Source: an uncultured Psychrobacter sp.
GTDB lineage: Bacteria > Pseudomonadota > Gammaproteobacteria > Pseudomonadales > Moraxellaceae
Length of the DNA: 64,000 nucleotides
Assembly (NCBI GenBank): GCA_947495055.1
Contig: CANLXO010000004.1
Location: forward strand, 186,001 to 250,000
Direction: 5' to 3'
How positions within the stretch are numbered: the stretch's first letter is position 1; every line of letters starts with the position of its first letter. The position numbers and the translations under genes were made by a program. A model generated the notes under the pieces. The model was not told where the DNA came from, did no database searches, and was given only the letters and a program-made list of their open reading frames with translations. Below are positions 61,473 through 64,000 of this stretch, one piece after another.

Positions 61473-64000
61473 CTATTTGGTCACAAGGCTACTTAGATCA
61501 CTCATTAGTACGGACAAAGTCGATAAACTAACCACTTTATCATCATTAGCATAAAGCTCATCAAGCTTTTTCATCTCTGTCATTACTGACTTAAGATGTG
61601 CTTCATGACGCAGCTTCCATTCATTGAAGGCCTCTTTTGCATTGGGCTGCGACAATATCGCATCCATGAGCAAGCGCAGACTGCGAGAGAGCTCATTGAC
61701 GAGCGCATGACGAGCACGGCGATCCCAGTAGTCTTGCTGCGGCAAGGTGGCGACATTGTCTATCATCCAATCGAGCTGCAACACTTGATAAGCTTCAAAA
61801 TACAGCGCGGCAATTTCATCGACAGGACGCTCGTACTGTTCAGCGAGCAATGCAGCATCGAGCGCATCGACATGATATGGCAGCATGGCAAATATCGCCG
61901 CATCACTATCGGACAACCCATCTTGTACTAGAGCATCAGTATCCTCTTGCAGGTACTGAGCAAACTGCTGCTTAATAAATCCGCCCGCTTTGGTTAATTG
62001 CTCCACGCTATTCTCAAACCGGCTGATCATGTCAGCGACTTTTAGATCTTGTCCAAAGGCATTGATAAACCATACCACGCCGCGCTCGAGCACATCGCGC
62101 AGGCGCAGCTCTAATTTGAGTAGTAATGTTGCATCCACTTGATTGTCTAAAGATTCAAGCATTTGCCAGATAGCTGGCACGTTAAAGACGTCACGGGCAA
62201 TGGCATAAGCACGAATGATCGTAGCGAGCGATTGATCGGTCTCCTCATATAGACGGAATATCGCTTCTATGCCTAAGCGGTTGACGACGCTGTTGGTCAG
62301 ATAAGTGCTGATGATCTCGCGACTGAGCCTATGCTCTGTCATCTCATCGAAGAAACGCGCCGCCAGCTCATCTGGAAAATATTTGCGCAGCTCATTGATA
62401 AAGTATGGATCATCGGGCAAATCTGATAGCAGCAAGCTATCATAGACCCACATTTTGCCGTACGCCATAACCACTGCTAACTCAGGATTGGTCAGTCCTG
62501 TATCCACCTTTTGACGTTTTATAATGTCATCATCCGATGGCAAGTACTCAATAGCTCGATCTAATCGTCCTTCACCTTCTAACATCTGAATAAAGCGCTG
62601 GTGATCGCTTAGATTGGCGCTGGCACGAATATGACTAAGCTCAATCGCTTGCGGTTGCAGGTAGTTTTGGCGCAGTACCAGCTCGGCCACGGTATCGGTC
62701 ATACTCTCTAACAGCTCATTGCGCTGCTTGAGGGTCATATCGCCCTGCTCAACGACTTTGCCAAGTAAGATTTTGATATTAACTTCATGATCTGAGCAGT
62801 TTACCCCTCCTGAGTTGTCAATGGCGTCGGTATAGATACGTCCGCCAGTTTGTGCGTACTCGATACGACCTTGCTGGGTAAAGCCTAAGTTACCACCCTC
62901 GCCGACGATTGCCGCTCGTAGCTCATTACCGTTAATACGTACCGCATCATTGGCGCGATCGCCAACATCAGCGTGAGTCTCATTGACACTTTTGACATAG
63001 GTACCGATACCGCCATTCCATATCAGATCGACAGGCGATTTCATAAGTGCAGTGATCAGCTCATTAGGCGCTAAATTATCTTCCTCAATGTCAAAGAGCG
63101 CTTTCATCTCAGGGCTAATCGCAATGCTTTTATCGGTACGCGAGAACACGCCGCCACCTTGGCTAATTAAAGATTTTTCATAGTCATCCCACGTCGAGCG
63201 CGGCATCTCAAATAATCTCTCGCGCTCTGCATAGGACTCGGCGGTGTCTGGGTTTGGATCGATAAAGATATGTAGATGGTTAAAGGCGGCAACCAGTTTG
63301 GTATGGGTGGATCTAAGCATACCATTACCAAAGACATCGCCGCTCATATCCCCAATACCAACGACGGTGAAGTCATCACGGTTTTGGATATCCATACCGC
63401 GCATACGAAAGTGGCGCTTGACCGACTCCCAGCCGCCACGTGCGGTAATACCCATGGCTTTGTGGTCATAACCAACCGAGCCGCCTGAGGCAAAGGCATC
63501 ATCTAACCAAAAGTTGTACTCGCTTGATAACGCATTGGCGATATCAGAGAAGCTTGCCGTGCCTTTATCAGCGGCAACGACCAAATACGGGTCGTCTTCA
63601 TCATGACGCACGGTGTCAGCTGGCGGGACGATCTGCCCATCGACGATATTGTCTGTAACATCAAGCATGCCGCGCAGGAACGTCTGATAGCAAGCAATAC
63701 CTTCTGCCTGAAAGGCTTCACGGCCATCTGCCATGGTTTTTGTTTTGACAATGAACCCGCCTTTTGAGCCTACAGGTACGATAACCGCGTTTTTGACCAT
63801 TTGTGCTTTGACAAGGCCAAGCACCTCAGTACGAAAATCCTCCATACGATCAGACCAGCGCAAGCCGCCGCGCGCCACTTTGCCGCCACGCAGATGCACC
63901 GCTTCTACTCTTGGAGAGTAGACAAATATTTCAAACATAGGCTTAGGTTTGGGCAAGTTTGGAATATCAGCTGCCAAAAACTTAAAGGATAAGCGGTCTT
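61473..64000 (-). CDS. NAD-specific glutamate dehydrogenase, large type, 5' part cut by the window
   Basis: The frame is open to the right edge, with a leucine codon rather than a true start at 63977, so about 842 C-terminal residues are visible of a protein usually about 1600 long. The conserved block MFEIFVYSPRVEAVHLRGG followed by KVARGGLRWSDR and VGSKGGF marks the catalytic domain of the large NAD-GDH family; NGGIGTYVK and EGGNLG-type blocks follow. The enzyme interconverts glutamate and 2-oxoglutarate with NAD, usually in glutamate catabolism. It is transcribed on the minus strand and ends in a terminator. Confidence 0.95.
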   Translation of the reverse strand, partial: DRLSFKFLAADIPNLPKPKPMFEIFVYSPRVEAVHLRGGKVARGGLRWSDRMEDFRTEVLGLVKAQMVKNAVIVPVGSKGGFIVKTKTMADGREAFQAEGIACYQTFLRGMLDVTDNIVDGQIVPPADTVRHDEDDPYLVVAADKGTASFSDIANALSSEYNFWLDDAFASGGSVGYDHKAMGITARGGWESVKRHFRMRGMDIQNRDDFTVVGIGDMSGDVFGNGMLRSTHTKLVAAFNHLHIFIDPNPDTAESYAERERLFEMPRSTWDDYEKSLISQGGGVFSRTDKSIAISPEMKALFDIEEDNLAPNELITALMKSPVDLIWNGGIGTYVKSVNETHADVGDRANDAVRINGNELRAAIVGEGGNLGFTQQGRIEYAQTGGRIYTDAIDNSGGVNCSDHEVNIKILLGKVVEQGDMTLKQRNELLESMTDTVAELVLRQNYLQPQAIELSHIRASANLSDHQRFIQMLEGEGRLDRAIEYLPSDDDIIKRQKVDTGLTNPELAVVMAYGKMWVYDSLLLSDLPDDPYFINELRKYFPDELAARFFDEMTEHRLSREIISTYLTNSVVNRLGIEAIFRLYEETDQSLATIIRAYAIARDVFNVPAIWQMLESLDNQVDATLLLKLELRLRDVLERGVVWFINAFGQDLKVADMISRFENSVEQLTKAGGFIKQQFAQYLQEDTDALVQDGLSDSDAAIFAMLPYHVDALDAALLAEQYERPVDEIAALYFEAYQVLQLDWMIDNVATLPQQDYWDRRARHALVNELSRSLRLLMDAILSQPNAKEAFNEWKLRHEAHLKSVMTEMKKLDELYANDDKVVSLSTLSVLMSDLSSLVTK

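Noticed and set aside
1-64000. CRISPR array, prophage, integrase or complete insertion sequence
   Set aside because: No regularly spaced repeats with spacers, no transposase or integrase and no phage structural gene were seen. The repeats found are short tandem or palindromic elements.

Overview
The window looks like a chromosomal segment of a gammaproteobacterium of the Moraxellaceae, most likely a Psychrobacter. That is inferred from the gene set, the moderate GC content and protein family resemblance; there is no rRNA gene or other marker here to prove it. I see no rRNA, tRNA, CRISPR array, prophage or complete insertion sequence. Most of the window is ordinary single-copy metabolism in short operons on both strands. 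About a dozen strong hairpin terminators separate the units.

Layout. 1-16 kb is a dispersed 2-methylcitrate (propionate) locus, nearly all on the minus strand: prpB-prpC-acnD ending in a terminator, then an orphan Phd/YefM-type antitoxin, prpF, an ABC exporter, a small helical protein plus a membrane-tailed acetyltransferase, and prpD. Upstream of prpB are an NRAMP-fold transporter that has lost the canonical metal ligands and a LysR regulator. 16-25 kb holds oxidoreductases, a GST, a LysR-SDR pair, small exported proteins, an MtfA-type peptidase, a DUF2855 protein and a GDSL esterase. 25.9-29.9 kb is an Anbu (bacterial proteasome homologue) operon: ATP-grasp fused to alpha-E, transglutaminase, Anbu. 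30-38 kb carries DMT and MFS transporters, a DEAD-box RNA helicase with an RGG-rich tail and a long structured leader, a DUF1176 protein, YghU and an ArsR-type regulator. 39-54 kb is assimilatory sulfate reduction: two sulfate-binding proteins, CysT, CysW, CysA, ATP sulfurylase, sulfite reductase with a DUF934 partner, CysH and siroheme synthase CysG, with a Fic protein in between. 54-59.4 kb is sbcD-sbcC. 59.4-61.1 kb is a three-gene minus-strand cluster of exported or anchored proteins I do not recognise. The window ends inside a large NAD-glutamate dehydrogenase gene.

How the genes fit together. The prp genes would convert propionyl-CoA and oxaloacetate to pyruvate and succinate, with AcnD/PrpF and PrpD both present. 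The sulfur genes take sulfate from uptake to sulfide, with CysG supplying siroheme to CysI. An APS kinase is not in the window, although the CysH sequence appears to be of the PAPS type. The Anbu operon matches a known association of peptide-ligase-like ATP-grasp, alpha-E, transglutaminase and proteasome-like proteins whose physiological substrate is not established.

Non-coding structure worth noting: two copies of a 70-bp palindromic element, two copies of a second TAGGGTG-type element, three short intergenic tandem repeats of 14-18 bp, a near-perfect palindrome before fic, a hairpin between the sulfate-binding protein gene and cysT, and an extended -10 promoter followed immediately by a hairpin at the start of the helicase leader.
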